64,000 bases of DNA from Serratia liquefaciens (GTDB lineage: Bacteria > Pseudomonadota > Gammaproteobacteria > Enterobacterales > Enterobacteriaceae): contig NZ_CP088930.1 of NCBI RefSeq assembly GCF_027594825.1, positions 3,843,019-3,907,018 of the forward strand, written 5' to 3'. The notes under the pieces are model-generated. The model made no database searches. It was not told the DNA's origin and saw only the letters and a program-made list of their open reading frames with translations. Positions 11,929 through 20,968 of the stretch are shown here, one piece after another (the first letter of the stretch is position 1; each line of letters starts with the position of its first letter). Both the position numbers and the translations under genes were made by a program.

Positions 11929-12530
11929 AATTTTGGATGCTGGCTGTTGTGACCTTCTTCAGTCTGGGCGTGCAGGCGGTAACGCTGCCGGAGTTGCAAC
12001 AGCGATTTAGCCAACAGCCGGTGCTGCGCGCCGAGTTTGAGCAGCAGCGCAGTATCAGCGGCATGGCAAAACCGCTGAAGTCCAGCGGCGAGCTGTTGAT
12101 TTCCCAGCAGAAAGGATTGTGGTGGGCGCAACAGAAACCTTTCCCGCTGACCCTGTTGCTGGATGATAAACGCATGGTGCAAACCCTGGCTGGCCAGCCA
12201 CCGCAGGTGGTAACGGCGGACAACAACCCGCAGATGTTCCAGTTCAATCACCTGCTGACCGCGCTGTTTCATGCCGACAGCCAGGCGCTGGAACAAAACT
12301 TTGCTCTGCAGTTCACCGATTTGGGGCATAGCCGCTGGCGGCTGGTGCTGACGCCGAAAACCACGCCGCTCGACAAACTGTTCAAGCGCATCACCCTCAA
12401 CGGCGAACAGTTCCTGGACACCATTGATATTGATGACATGCAAAGTGACGCCACCCATATTCGCTTCTTTAATCAACGTACGGTGCCGCAGGCGCTGACT
12501 GACGAGGAGCAACAGCGTTTTGCGTCCTGA
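11925..12530 (+). CDS. apeL: LolA-like periplasmic carrier of the APE cluster
   Basis: 201 residues. Signal peptide of about 18 residues (cleavage after VQA), then a LolA-like beta-sheet protein (ELLISQQKGLWWAQQKPF motif region near 55-75). Thought to shuttle the hydrophobic APE lipid across the periplasm between the MMPL exporter (ApeM) and the outer membrane lipoprotein (ApeN). ATGA overlap upstream; its 3' end overlaps apeM by 11 bases. Confidence 0.87.
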   Translation: MKFWMLAVVTFFSLGVQAVTLPELQQRFSQQPVLRAEFEQQRSISGMAKPLKSSGELLISQQKGLWWAQQKPFPLTLLLDDKRMVQTLAGQPPQVVTADNNPQMFQFNHLLTALFHADSQALEQNFALQFTDLGHSRWRLVLTPKTTPLDKLFKRITLNGEQFLDTIDIDDMQSDATHIRFFNQRTVPQALTDEEQQRFAS

Positions 12531-14823
12531 ACTGCATCGGCGGCTGGCGTTTGGCTGGCTGGCGATTTGCCTGCTGCTGATCGCGGCCTTGTACTGGCTG
12601 TTGCCGCGCAGTCAGATCAACAGCAGCGTCCTGGCGTTATTGCCGAAACAGCAACTGGTTGGCGTGCCGGATGAATTGGCCGACGGCTTCAGCCGCCGCC
12701 TGGATCGTCAACTGATGTGGCTGGTCAGCCCGCCGCCGGGGGCGGACAACGCCGCAGTGGATTGGTGGTGGCAGCAGCTACGTCAGATGCCTGAGCTGCA
12801 GCAGGTTGGCGGGCCTATGGATGCACAACGTCAGCAGCAGTGGGGGCGTTTTTTCTACCAGCATCGCAATGTGCTGCTGGATGATGCCACCCGGCAACGT
12901 TTGCAGCAGGGTGCGGAAGCGCAGAGCCAGTGGATCCTCGGCCAACTCTATTCTGCTTTCGCCGGCGTCAGCGGCAAAGAGCTGGCGAACGATCCGCTGA
13001 TGCTGGTACGCGCTTCACAGTTGGCGCAGCAACAGAACGGCGGCTTGCTGAGCCTGTCCAAGGGTTGGCTGGTGGCGCGTGATGCGCAGGGACGCAGCTG
13101 GTATTTGTTGCACGCCGAGCTTAGCGCATCATCCTATGACATCAGCAGTGCCCGGCGAACGGTAGATAAACTGACAGCGCTGCAGCAACAGCTGCAGCGC
13201 TGGCCGGGAGCCGAAGTGCTCAACCGCGGCACGTTGTTTTACAGCAACTACGCCAGCCAACAGGCCGAAAAGGATATTTCAACGATTGGCCTGGCGTCGG
13301 TGGCGGGCGTGTTTTTACTGGTGTTGTTCATGTTCCGCTCACCTTTGCCGCTGTTGTTGTGCGCGCTGTCGGTGGGTATTGGCGCTCTGGCCGGCACCGT
13401 CGCTACGCTGTTGGCCTTTGGTGAAATACATTTGATGACGCTGGTGCTGAGCATCAGCATCGTCGGCATTTCGGCTGACTACACGCTCTATTTCCTGACG
13501 GAACGTATGGTGCATGGTCGGCAGTCGGCGCCATTAGCCAGTTTGCAAAAGCTGTTGCCGGCATTGTCGATGGCGTTGCTGACCACCGTAGTGGCCTATC
13601 TGGCGCTGTTGATTGCGCCGTTCCCCGGTCTGCAGCAGTTGGCAGTATTCGCCGCTGCCGGATTGAGTGCCGCCTGCATTACCGTTATTTGCTGGTACCC
13701 ACAATTGTCGCGACGGCTGCCGGTACGCCCAGCGCCGGGATTAACGCTGATCCTGAATTGGCTGCATGCCTGGCGCCATCGGCCACCGTTGCGTTATGGG
13801 TTGCCCGGTGCGGTGCTGTTGCTGGTGGTCGCGGGGTTCAGCCAGTTAAAGGTAGATGACGACATTGGCCAACTGCAGGCACTACCTGCGGCGTTGCAGC
13901 AGCAAGAGCAGCGTATCGCTGCACTGACGGGTCAACATAACGATCAGAAGTGGCTGGTGGTCTACGGCGCCAATGCCGAGCAGCTGTTGCAACGCATCGA
14001 GTTGTTGCAACCCAAACTGGCTGAGGCCAAACGGCAAGGCGTGCTGGCGGATTATCGCCTGTTGCCTCTGCCTTCTCTCCAGCGCCAACAAGAAAACATC
14101 GCTTTATTGCAGCGCGTGGCGCCGCAGGTGATGAACAATCTGCAGCAGGCAGAGTTGGCGCTGAGTACACCAGATTTAACGCCTGAATGGGTGAGCCCGC
14201 AGCAGTGGCTGGCCAGCGTGGTGAGCGAAGGTTGGCGTCTGCTGTGGTTGACGTTGCCCGATGGACGCAGTGCAGCGCTGGTGCCCGTTAACGGCGTGAA
14301 GAACAGTGCGATGATGAAGACACTGGCGGAGCAGGTTCCCGGCACCGGTTGGATCGATCGGAAAACCGAGTTCAGTGAGCTGTTTGGTCAATATCGCCTG
14401 TATCTATCATATTTGTTGGCATTGTCGGTTGCAGCGATTGCGCTGATTTACCTGTGGCGTTTTGGCCTGCGTCATGGCTTGCGCTGCATGGTGCCGACGC
14501 TGTTGTCACTGGGTAGCGGTATTGCGGTATTGGCACTGAGTGGCCATACGCTGAATCTGTTTTCGCTGTTGGCGCTGGTGCTGGTTTTGGGGATCGGCAT
14601 TAACTATACGTTGTTCTTTACCAATCCCCGGGGCACACCGACCACCTCGATGTTCGCCATTTTTATGGCGGTATTCACTACCCAACTGACGTTCGGCATG
14701 CTGGTACTGAGCCACACTCAGGCCATCAGCAGCTTTGGTATCGTATTGAGCAGCGGAATTGCCGTGGCATTTTTATTGGCACCGCTGACGTTAGCAACAA
14801 AAAGAAAAAGAGGAAAAGCCTGA
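12520..14823 (+). CDS. apeM: MMPL/RND-family exporter
   Basis: 767 residues with two repeats, each a hydrophobic segment, a large periplasmic loop and a block of five helices (about 245-390 and 625-760), the MMPL/RND architecture. Starts with TTG at 12520; GAGGAG lies about 10 bases upstream inside apeL, and no good ATG is near. Likely extracts the polyene lipid from the inner membrane for hand-over to ApeL. Ends TGATG into apeN. Confidence 0.87.
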   Translation: MRPELHRRLAFGWLAICLLLIAALYWLLPRSQINSSVLALLPKQQLVGVPDELADGFSRRLDRQLMWLVSPPPGADNAAVDWWWQQLRQMPELQQVGGPMDAQRQQQWGRFFYQHRNVLLDDATRQRLQQGAEAQSQWILGQLYSAFAGVSGKELANDPLMLVRASQLAQQQNGGLLSLSKGWLVARDAQGRSWYLLHAELSASSYDISSARRTVDKLTALQQQLQRWPGAEVLNRGTLFYSNYASQQAEKDISTIGLASVAGVFLLVLFMFRSPLPLLLCALSVGIGALAGTVATLLAFGEIHLMTLVLSISIVGISADYTLYFLTERMVHGRQSAPLASLQKLLPALSMALLTTVVAYLALLIAPFPGLQQLAVFAAAGLSAACITVICWYPQLSRRLPVRPAPGLTLILNWLHAWRHRPPLRYGLPGAVLLLVVAGFSQLKVDDDIGQLQALPAALQQQEQRIAALTGQHNDQKWLVVYGANAEQLLQRIELLQPKLAEAKRQGVLADYRLLPLPSLQRQQENIALLQRVAPQVMNNLQQAELALSTPDLTPEWVSPQQWLASVVSEGWRLLWLTLPDGRSAALVPVNGVKNSAMMKTLAEQVPGTGWIDRKTEFSELFGQYRLYLSYLLALSVAAIALIYLWRFGLRHGLRCMVPTLLSLGSGIAVLALSGHTLNLFSLLALVLVLGIGINYTLFFTNPRGTPTTSMFAIFMAVFTTQLTFGMLVLSHTQAISSFGIVLSSGIAVAFLLAPLTLATKRKRGKA

Positions 14824-15395
14824 TGCGTGGCTTACGAAGGGTGCTGTTAATGTGGATTGTCGTGCTGGCCGGCTGCGCCGGTAAGCAGGATCCGACGCTG
14901 CCGCAGGCGTGGCTAAAACCCGGTACGCAGGTGACGTTACCTCCCCCTGTGCTGGCTCAGCCGATTAATCAGCAACAGTTGCTGACCGCCGAAGTCAAAG
15001 GGCAGCAGCACTCGATGCTGGTGCTGCTCAATGCAGACGGTCAGCGCTTGCAACTGGTGGGCATGTCACCGCTCGGTATCCGCCTGTTTAACCTGACCTA
15101 CGATCGTCAGGGGATCCACACCGAACAATTGATCAAGGTGGGGGAACTGCCGCCAGCCAGCCAGGTGTTGGCGGATATCATGTTGAGCTACTGGCCGGTG
15201 AAGGACTGGCAACCCTTGCTGCCAGCAGGGTGGCGGCTGGAAGATCAGGCGCTGGTGCGTCGCTTGTATGACGAGCGTGGGGCGGTGATCAATGAAATCC
15301 GTTATCAGCAGGTAGGCGGGACGCGAGAGCCGGTGTCGATCGCTCAATCAGCCTTCCATTACCGCATAACCATTCAAACGCTGGGGAGCGAATAA
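14823..15395 (+). CDS. apeN: DUF3261-type outer membrane lipoprotein
   Basis: 190 residues; signal peptide with lipobox VLAGC, lipidated cysteine about residue 18. The rest is a beta-rich domain without catalytic motif, resembling LolB-type acceptors in context. With ApeL and ApeM it makes a Lol-like export route. ATG overlaps the apeM stop; stop overlaps apeO start. Confidence 0.83.
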   Translation: MRGLRRVLLMWIVVLAGCAGKQDPTLPQAWLKPGTQVTLPPPVLAQPINQQQLLTAEVKGQQHSMLVLLNADGQRLQLVGMSPLGIRLFNLTYDRQGIHTEQLIKVGELPPASQVLADIMLSYWPVKDWQPLLPAGWRLEDQALVRRLYDERGAVINEIRYQQVGGTREPVSIAQSAFHYRITIQTLGSE

Positions 15396-16564
15396 TGATC
15401 TATTTCTCCGCCGTAGGGATGGTGAACGCACTGGGCAACGATCTGCCGCAAATCGCGCAAAATCTGGCGCGAGGTATTTCGCCCGGCATGCAGCAGCAGA
15501 CGCAGTGGCTGATCGGCGGTGCGCCATCCTGGTTTGGCAACGTACAGGGGGAGTTACCGGCGATCCCCGAGCCGCTCAAGCGGCATAACTCCCGCAATAA
15601 TCGCCTGCTGTTGGCCGCTTTGGCACAGATCGAGACGTCGGTGCGCGAGGCCATTACCCGCTACGGCGCCGATCGCGTCGCGGTGATTATGGGCACCAGC
15701 ACTTCCGGGATCCACGAAGGCGAACTGGCGCTGCAACAGTATCTGGCGGGGCAGTGGCCTCCGGGCTACCATTATCACCAGCAGGAACTGGGCGATCCGA
15801 GCCAGTTTCTCAGCGCCTTTCTCGCGACCCGCGGTCCGGCCTATACCCTGTCGACGGCCTGTTCGTCCAGCGCGCGGGCCATTATCAGCGGTAAACGTCT
15901 GATTGAAGCCGGGTTGGTGGACGCAGCGATTGTGGGCGGGGCCGACAGCCTGTGCCAAATGCCGATTAACGGTTTCCACAGCCTGGAGTCACTGTCTGCG
16001 GAGCGCTGCACGCCGTTTGCCGCAAAACGCAGCGGGATTAATATCGGTGAGGCGGCGGCGCTGATGCTGTTGACGCGGGAACCTGCGCCGGTGGCGTTGT
16101 TGGGCGTTGGCGAATCTTCCGATGCCTGGCACATGTCGGCGCCACATCCTGCAGGAGAAGGTGCCGAACGGGCCATGGCCATGGCGTTGCGGCAGGCCGG
16201 CTTGAGCGCCGAACAAATCGGTTATATTAATTTGCACGGCACCGCTACACGACTTAACGATCAGGTTGAAGCCCTGGTGGTGAACCGCCTGTTTGGCGAA
16301 CGGACACCGTGCAGTTCGACCAAGCACCTTACCGGGCACACGCTGGGTGCCGCCGGGGCAGTGGAAGCCGCGTTGAGCTGGCTGTTGTTGACGCACCCGT
16401 TGCCACTGCCGCAGCAAGATTTCAGAACCGTCCCCCGCGATGCCGAACTGGCACCGATCGGTCTGGTGTGCAAGCCCCAGGCATTGGGATCGCGCGCTAT
16501 CCTCTCCAATTCATTTGCCTTCGGCGGCAACAATGCCTGCCTGTTGTTGGGAGATGCTCCATGA
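15395..16564 (+). CDS. apeO: Beta-ketoacyl-ACP synthase, extending ketosynthase
   Basis: 389 residues, thiolase-fold KAS I/II. Catalytic triad visible: Cys156 in STACSSS, His281 in LHGTAT and His315 in TGHTLGAAG. Partner of ApeC in the known APE synthase, where the heterodimer performs iterative malonyl condensations. Overlaps the genes on both sides. Confidence 0.93.
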   Translation: MIYFSAVGMVNALGNDLPQIAQNLARGISPGMQQQTQWLIGGAPSWFGNVQGELPAIPEPLKRHNSRNNRLLLAALAQIETSVREAITRYGADRVAVIMGTSTSGIHEGELALQQYLAGQWPPGYHYHQQELGDPSQFLSAFLATRGPAYTLSTACSSSARAIISGKRLIEAGLVDAAIVGGADSLCQMPINGFHSLESLSAERCTPFAAKRSGINIGEAAALMLLTREPAPVALLGVGESSDAWHMSAPHPAGEGAERAMAMALRQAGLSAEQIGYINLHGTATRLNDQVEALVVNRLFGERTPCSSTKHLTGHTLGAAGAVEAALSWLLLTHPLPLPQQDFRTVPRDAELAPIGLVCKPQALGSRAILSNSFAFGGNNACLLLGDAP

Positions 16565-17034
16565 ACGCTTACCGGACGGCAGAATATTACTTACCTCATG
16601 CCTCACCGATGGTGCTGCTGGAACAGGTGCTGGAAGTGGGTGAAGAGCATGCACGCTGCGCAGTCAAGGTCAGTACGAATAGCGTGCTGGCGCCGTTTCT
16701 CGACGAGCAGGGGGCGCTGTCGGGTTGGTACGGGATTGAGCTGATGGCGCAGGCAATTGGGGTTTGGAGTGGCTGGCACGGTCGCCAGAGTGCCAAGCCG
16801 CCGCAGCTTGGCATGTTGCTTGGCGGGCGGGCCATTCACTGTGCGTTGCCCGCTTTTCCTGCCGGCAGCGAGTTGGTGGTTAGCGTGCAGCAGTTGTTGA
16901 AAGACGAGAAGTTAGCCAGTTTTGAGTGTGAAATCAGTATCGATAATGTGCCGATCGCACAGGGCAGGTTGAACACCTATCAACCTGATCAACAAGAAAT
17001 TATTCAATTGACGACCTTAAGGGGAGACGCATGA
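16561..17034 (+). CDS. apeP: Hotdog-fold dehydratase subunit carrying the catalytic glutamate
   Basis: 157 residues, starting MNAYRTAEYYLPHASP at 16561 (ATGA overlap with apeO; longer frames upstream are inside apeO). The start resembles FabZ (LPHRFPFLL), and GIELMAQAIG keeps the FabZ glutamate at about residue 60, but the GHFPGKP histidine loop is replaced by APFLDEQGALSGW. It therefore complements ApeI, which has the histidine and lacks the acid. Known APE systems use an ApeI:ApeP heterocomplex. Confidence 0.87.
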   Translation: MNAYRTAEYYLPHASPMVLLEQVLEVGEEHARCAVKVSTNSVLAPFLDEQGALSGWYGIELMAQAIGVWSGWHGRQSAKPPQLGMLLGGRAIHCALPAFPAGSELVVSVQQLLKDEKLASFECEISIDNVPIAQGRLNTYQPDQQEIIQLTTLRGDA

Positions 17035-17762
17035 TGCGTTCCGTTTTAGTCACCGGCGCCAGTAAAGGGATCGGTCAGGCCATCGCCTGCCGCCTGGCTG
17101 CGGATGGCTTTTTGATTGTAGTTCACTACCACAGCGATAAGACCGGGGCAGAACACACCTTGCAGCAAATTGTCAGTGCCGGCGGGCAAGGGCGATTGAT
17201 GCAGTTTGATATCAGCAACCGCATTCAGTGCCGTGAGACGTTGGAGCAGGATATTGAAACCCACGGTGCGTACTACGGCGTGGTGAATAATGCGGGGATC
17301 ACCCGCGACGGCGCTTTCCCGGCGCTGAGCGACGAGGATTGGGATGGGGTGATCCATACCAATCTCGACAGTTTTTACAATGTGCTTCACCCCTGTGTCA
17401 TGCCAATGATTGGCCTGCGCAAAGGCGGGCGTATCATCGCGCTGTCGTCGGTGTCGGGCGTTATGGGCAACCGTGGGCAGGTAAACTACAGTGCGGCCAA
17501 GGCAGGAGTGATCGGTGCCTGTAAAGCATTGGCTATCGAACTGGCGAAACGCAAAATTACCGTTAACTGCATCGCCCCAGGTTTGATCGACACCGGCATG
17601 ATCGACATCGAGCCGGCCGCGCTGGATGAAGCGATGCGGGCTATCCCGCTCAAGCGTATGGGATCGGCAGAAGAGGTGGCCGGGTTGGCCAGCTACCTGA
17701 TGTCCGATATCGCCGGCTATGTAACGCGGCAGGTCATTTCCATTAATGGAGGAATGGTATGA
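17031..17762 (+). CDS. apeQ: 3-oxoacyl-ACP reductase, FabG type
   Basis: 243 residues, classical short-chain dehydrogenase. Cofactor loop TGASKGIG (8-15), NNAG, and the catalytic Tyr153-Lys157 in YSAAK preceded by the serine in ALSSVSG. Reduces the beta-keto group after each condensation, NADPH-dependent by family. Start ATGATG overlaps apeP; MRS (17034) is an alternative. Confidence 0.93.
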   Translation: MMRSVLVTGASKGIGQAIACRLAADGFLIVVHYHSDKTGAEHTLQQIVSAGGQGRLMQFDISNRIQCRETLEQDIETHGAYYGVVNNAGITRDGAFPALSDEDWDGVIHTNLDSFYNVLHPCVMPMIGLRKGGRIIALSSVSGVMGNRGQVNYSAAKAGVIGACKALAIELAKRKITVNCIAPGLIDTGMIDIEPAALDEAMRAIPLKRMGSAEEVAGLASYLMSDIAGYVTRQVISINGGMV

Positions 17763-18988
17763 CGCAACGAGTGGTCGTCACCGGCATGGCGGGCGTTACG
17801 GCGTTCGGCAATAGCTGGGCAGAGGTGTCCAGCCGGTTGAAGCAGGGCAAGAATGCGGTGCGTTACATGACGCAATGGGAAGAATATCAGGGACTGAATA
17901 CCCATCTTGGCGCCCCGATCGAGAATTTCGTGCTGCCGGATCACTATACGCGCAAGCGTATTCGTTCCATGGGCCGCGTTTCACTGTTGGCTACCCGGGC
18001 GACGGAGCTGGCGCTAGAACAGGCCGGGCTGCTGGGTGAAACGGTGCTGACCAACGGTGAGACCGGCATCGCCTACGGTTCTTCGACCGGCAGCACCAAG
18101 CCGGTCAGCGAATTTGCCACCATGCTCACCGAAAAGCACACCGGCAATATCACCGGCACCACCTATGTGCAGATGATGCCTCACACCGCGGCGGTAAACA
18201 CTGGCCTGTTCTTCGGCCTGCGGGGCCGGGTGATCCCAACGTCCAGTGCCTGCACTTCCGGCAGTCAGGCGATTGGTTATGCCTATGAGAGCATCCGCCA
18301 CGGTTATCAGACGGTGATGGTGGCCGGCGGCGCCGAAGAGCTGTGCCCTTCGGAGGCGGCGGTGTTCGACACGCTGTTTGCAACCAGCCAGCAGAACCAT
18401 CGCCCCGAGTTTTCGCCACGTCCGTTTGATCGTCAGCGTGATGGGTTGGTGATTGGCGAAGGGGCAGGCACGCTGATCCTGGAGTCGCTGGAACATGCCC
18501 TGGCACGGGGGGCGACCATCTACGGTGAGGTTATCAGCTTCGCCACCAACTGCGATGCGGCACACATCACCCAACCGCAGCAGGAAACCATGCAGATTTG
18601 CATGCAGCAGGCGCTGAAGGCTTCTGGGCTGACCACCGGCGATATCGGCTACATCAGCGCCCACGGCACGGCGACCGATCGTGGCGATATCGCTGAAAGT
18701 CAGGCAACGGCGGCGATTTTCGGCAATCGAACGCCGATCTCCTCGCTGAAAAGTTATTTTGGCCATACGTTGGGCGCCTGCGGTGCGTTGGAAGCCTGGA
18801 TGACGTTGGAGATGATGCGCGAAGGCAGCTTCGCCCCTACCATTAACCTGAGCGAACCGGACAGCGCCTGTGGCGATCTGGATTACATCATGGGCGGTTA
18901 CCGCCAGATTGATACTGAGTTTGTGCAGTCGAATAATTTCGCTTTCGGCGGCATCAATACTTCACTGATCCTGCGCCGCTGGGCGTAA
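17759..18988 (+). CDS. apeR: Beta-ketoacyl-ACP synthase, initiating ketosynthase
   Basis: 409 residues, KAS II-like, with Cys165 in SSACTSG, HGTATDRGD and FGHTLGACG carrying the two histidines. Being complete and Cys-containing, unlike ApeC, it can act alone; in the characterised system ApeR is a separate ketosynthase, proposed for the early condensations. Last gene of the operon, followed by a hairpin. Confidence 0.92.
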   Translation: MTQRVVVTGMAGVTAFGNSWAEVSSRLKQGKNAVRYMTQWEEYQGLNTHLGAPIENFVLPDHYTRKRIRSMGRVSLLATRATELALEQAGLLGETVLTNGETGIAYGSSTGSTKPVSEFATMLTEKHTGNITGTTYVQMMPHTAAVNTGLFFGLRGRVIPTSSACTSGSQAIGYAYESIRHGYQTVMVAGGAEELCPSEAAVFDTLFATSQQNHRPEFSPRPFDRQRDGLVIGEGAGTLILESLEHALARGATIYGEVISFATNCDAAHITQPQQETMQICMQQALKASGLTTGDIGYISAHGTATDRGDIAESQATAAIFGNRTPISSLKSYFGHTLGACGALEAWMTLEMMREGSFAPTINLSEPDSACGDLDYIMGGYRQIDTEFVQSNNFAFGGINTSLILRRWA

Positions 18989-18994
18989 TCTTGC

Positions 18995-19019
18995 ATTGCC
19001 GGAGGTTTTCTCCGGCAAT
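18995..19019 (+). terminator. Terminator-like hairpin after apeR
   Basis: Perfect 10-bp stem ATTGCCGGAG / CTCCGGCAAT with a GTTTT loop, 6 nt after the apeR stop. The following sequence (TGTTGCTATCT) is only moderately T-rich, so it may be a weak terminator or an mRNA 3'-protecting hairpin. Confidence 0.65.
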
Positions 19020-19128
19020 TGTTGCTATCTAATCAAAAGTCTTATGCGCAATAGGGCGTTTTTGATCAACAAAACAGTTGCCATAATCCTCCCATATCGC
19101 TTCAACATCCTAATGAGAGAATAAAATT

Positions 19129-19932
19129 ATGAGCATCCCTGCATTTGGTTTAGGCACCTTCCGTCTCCAGGATCAGGTGGTGATCGACTCGGTCACTACG
19201 GCACTCGAGCTGGGATACCGCGCGATCGATACGGCGCAAATCTATGAAAACGAAGCGGCGGTGGGGCAGGCGATTGCCGCCAGCGGCGTACCGCGTGAAG
19301 AGCTGTTTATCACCACCAAGATCTGGATCGCCAATTTGGCGAAAGGCAAGCTGATCCCGAGCCTGCAAGAGAGCCTGAACAAGTTGCAAACCGGCTATGT
19401 TGATCTGACCCTGATTCACTGGCCTTCGCCGAACGACGAAGTTCCTGTTGCCGAGTTTATGGCCGAGCTACTGGAGGCGAAAAAACTAGGACTGACGCGC
19501 CAGATTGGCGTTTCCAACTTCACTCTGGATCTGATGCAGCAAGCGATTGACGCCGTTGGGGCAGAGCAGATCGCCACAAATCAGATTGAGCTTTCGCCCT
19601 ACCTGCAGAACCGTAAAGTGGTGGAGTTTGCCCAGCAGCATGGCATTGCCATCACTTCCTACATGACGCTGGCCTATGGCCAGGCGCTGAAGGATGAGAC
19701 CATCAAGGCGATTGCGTCACGTCGCAATGCCACCCCGGCGCAGGTTATTCTGGCCTGGGCGCTGCAGCTGGGTTACGCGGTGATCCCATCATCGACCCAA
19801 CGTGAAAACCTGGCGAGCAATCTGTTGGCTCAGAAACTGACGTTGACCCGTGAGGAAATGGCGGAGATCGCCAAGCTGGAAAACAATGGCCGTTTGGTCA
19901 GCCCGGAAGGCCTGGCGCCGAACTGGGATTAA
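19129..19932 (+). CDS. dkgB: 2,5-diketo-D-gluconate reductase B (aldo/keto reductase)
   Basis: 267 residues, cytosolic NADPH-dependent (alpha/beta)8-barrel reductase. AKR signatures are present: [13 protein letters not shown] with catalytic Tyr, TTKIW with Lys, LIHWPSP with His and the C-terminal [11 protein letters not shown] cofactor loop. Close to E. coli DkgB (YafB) along its length, including the ending [12 protein letters not shown]. In E. coli dkgB directly follows the rRNA operon's aspU; here the ape cluster lies between. Convergent with yafC. Confidence 0.96.
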   Translation: MSIPAFGLGTFRLQDQVVIDSVTTALELGYRAIDTAQIYENEAAVGQAIAASGVPREELFITTKIWIANLAKGKLIPSLQESLNKLQTGYVDLTLIHWPSPNDEVPVAEFMAELLEAKKLGLTRQIGVSNFTLDLMQQAIDAVGAEQIATNQIELSPYLQNRKVVEFAQQHGIAITSYMTLAYGQALKDETIKAIASRRNATPAQVILAWALQLGYAVIPSSTQRENLASNLLAQKLTLTREEMAEIAKLENNGRLVSPEGLAPNWD

Positions 19933-19952
19933 TTTTCGTACCTCTGCATCAG

Positions 19953-19976
19953 GGCGCCCAGACGGGCGCCTTTTTT
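19953..19976 (+). terminator. Rho-independent terminator of dkgB
   Basis: Stem GGCGCCC / GGGCGCC (7 bp) with loop AGAC followed by six T residues, between dkgB and the convergent end of yafC. Confidence 0.9.
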
Positions 19977-20886
19977 ATTGCCCCAGATGTTTGCTGAGAA
20001 AGTCGATAAAGCTACGCAGACGGTTGCTGACGGCGCTGTCGCTGTAGTACACCGCATTGACTGGCATGGCGACCGGCAGCGTTTCCTCCACCAAAACAGG
20101 CACCAGATCGCCGCGCTCGATGTCTGCGCTAATCATAAAATCGGACAGGCAGGCAATGCCGTTGCCATGCAGGCACAGATGACGCTGAGTTTCACCACTG
20201 TTGGTGGTCAGGCCTGGGGTGATTTCCAATTGGCGACCATCGGCACAAGCCAGCGGCCAGCGGTTCAAACTGGGCAGATCGTTAAAACCGATGCAGCAGT
20301 GTTGCGCCAAGTCCTCCACCTTTTGCGGCATGCCGTATTGTGCCAAATAGGCGGGGGAGGCCAGCACGCGTCGATAGCTGGTCATCAGTTTGCGTGCCTT
20401 CAGGCTGGAGTCGGTCAACTCACCGACGCGGATGGCAATATCCACCTTACGCTCGATCAGATTAATAAAGTTCTCTGACGACACCAGTGACAGCGACATT
20501 TCCGGATACAAGGCCCGAAATTCCGCCACCAGCGGCGTTAATACGTGCAGCACGACTGGCGTAGCAGCATCGACGCGCAATAGCCCCTGTGGACGCTGAC
20601 GGCTTTCCATCAGCGCATTCTCCGCCGCGGCCATATCACTCAGTACCTTCTGCACCTGGCGGAAATAGTTTTCCCCTTCCTGCGTCAGGCTGATCTGACG
20701 CGTCGTGCGGTTGAGCAGCGTAACGCCGAGCTTGGTTTCCAGCTTTTTGACGGTGCGGCTAACCACCGAGTTGGCCTGATCAAGTCGTTCAGCCGCGCGG
20801 CTGAAACTGCCGCTTTCCACCACGGTCACGAAAGTAATCAACTCATCGGAATTCGCTTTCACTGTTGCTCCATTGGCAAAATTCAT
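19975..20886 (-). CDS. yafC: LysR-family transcriptional regulator YafC
   Basis: 303 residues. N-terminal winged helix-turn-helix (about 12-70, [23 protein letters not shown]) and a periplasmic-binding-like effector domain. Similar throughout to E. coli YafC; ligand unknown. The E. coli start corresponds to MKANSDEL, so a GTG within codons 9-10 could be the real start; the ATG at 20886 is kept. It is divergent from the MFS gene across an 82-bp gap, an arrangement typical of a LysR regulator controlling its neighbour. Confidence 0.9.
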   Translation of the reverse strand: MNFANGATVKANSDELITFVTVVESGSFSRAAERLDQANSVVSRTVKKLETKLGVTLLNRTTRQISLTQEGENYFRQVQKVLSDMAAAENALMESRQRPQGLLRVDAATPVVLHVLTPLVAEFRALYPEMSLSLVSSENFINLIERKVDIAIRVGELTDSSLKARKLMTSYRRVLASPAYLAQYGMPQKVEDLAQHCCIGFNDLPSLNRWPLACADGRQLEITPGLTTNSGETQRHLCLHGNGIACLSDFMISADIERGDLVPVLVEETLPVAMPVNAVYYSDSAVSNRLRSFIDFLSKHLGQ

Positions 20887-20968
20887 TTGATATTTTGAGC
20901 ATTTTTATCATTTAAGCACGGGCCGATAATAGTCGCCATCAACCTGAACGCTATTTGGAGTAAAAAAG

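Noticed and set aside
11844..12512. A 222-codon minus-strand frame opposite apeK/apeL
   Set aside because: Mirror frame of apeL, which has a signal peptide and family similarity, in a continuous overlapping operon.
16309..16560. N-terminal extension of apeP into apeO
   Set aside because: Translation of the extension is out-of-frame apeO sequence; the ATG at 16561 overlaps the apeO stop like the other ape junctions.
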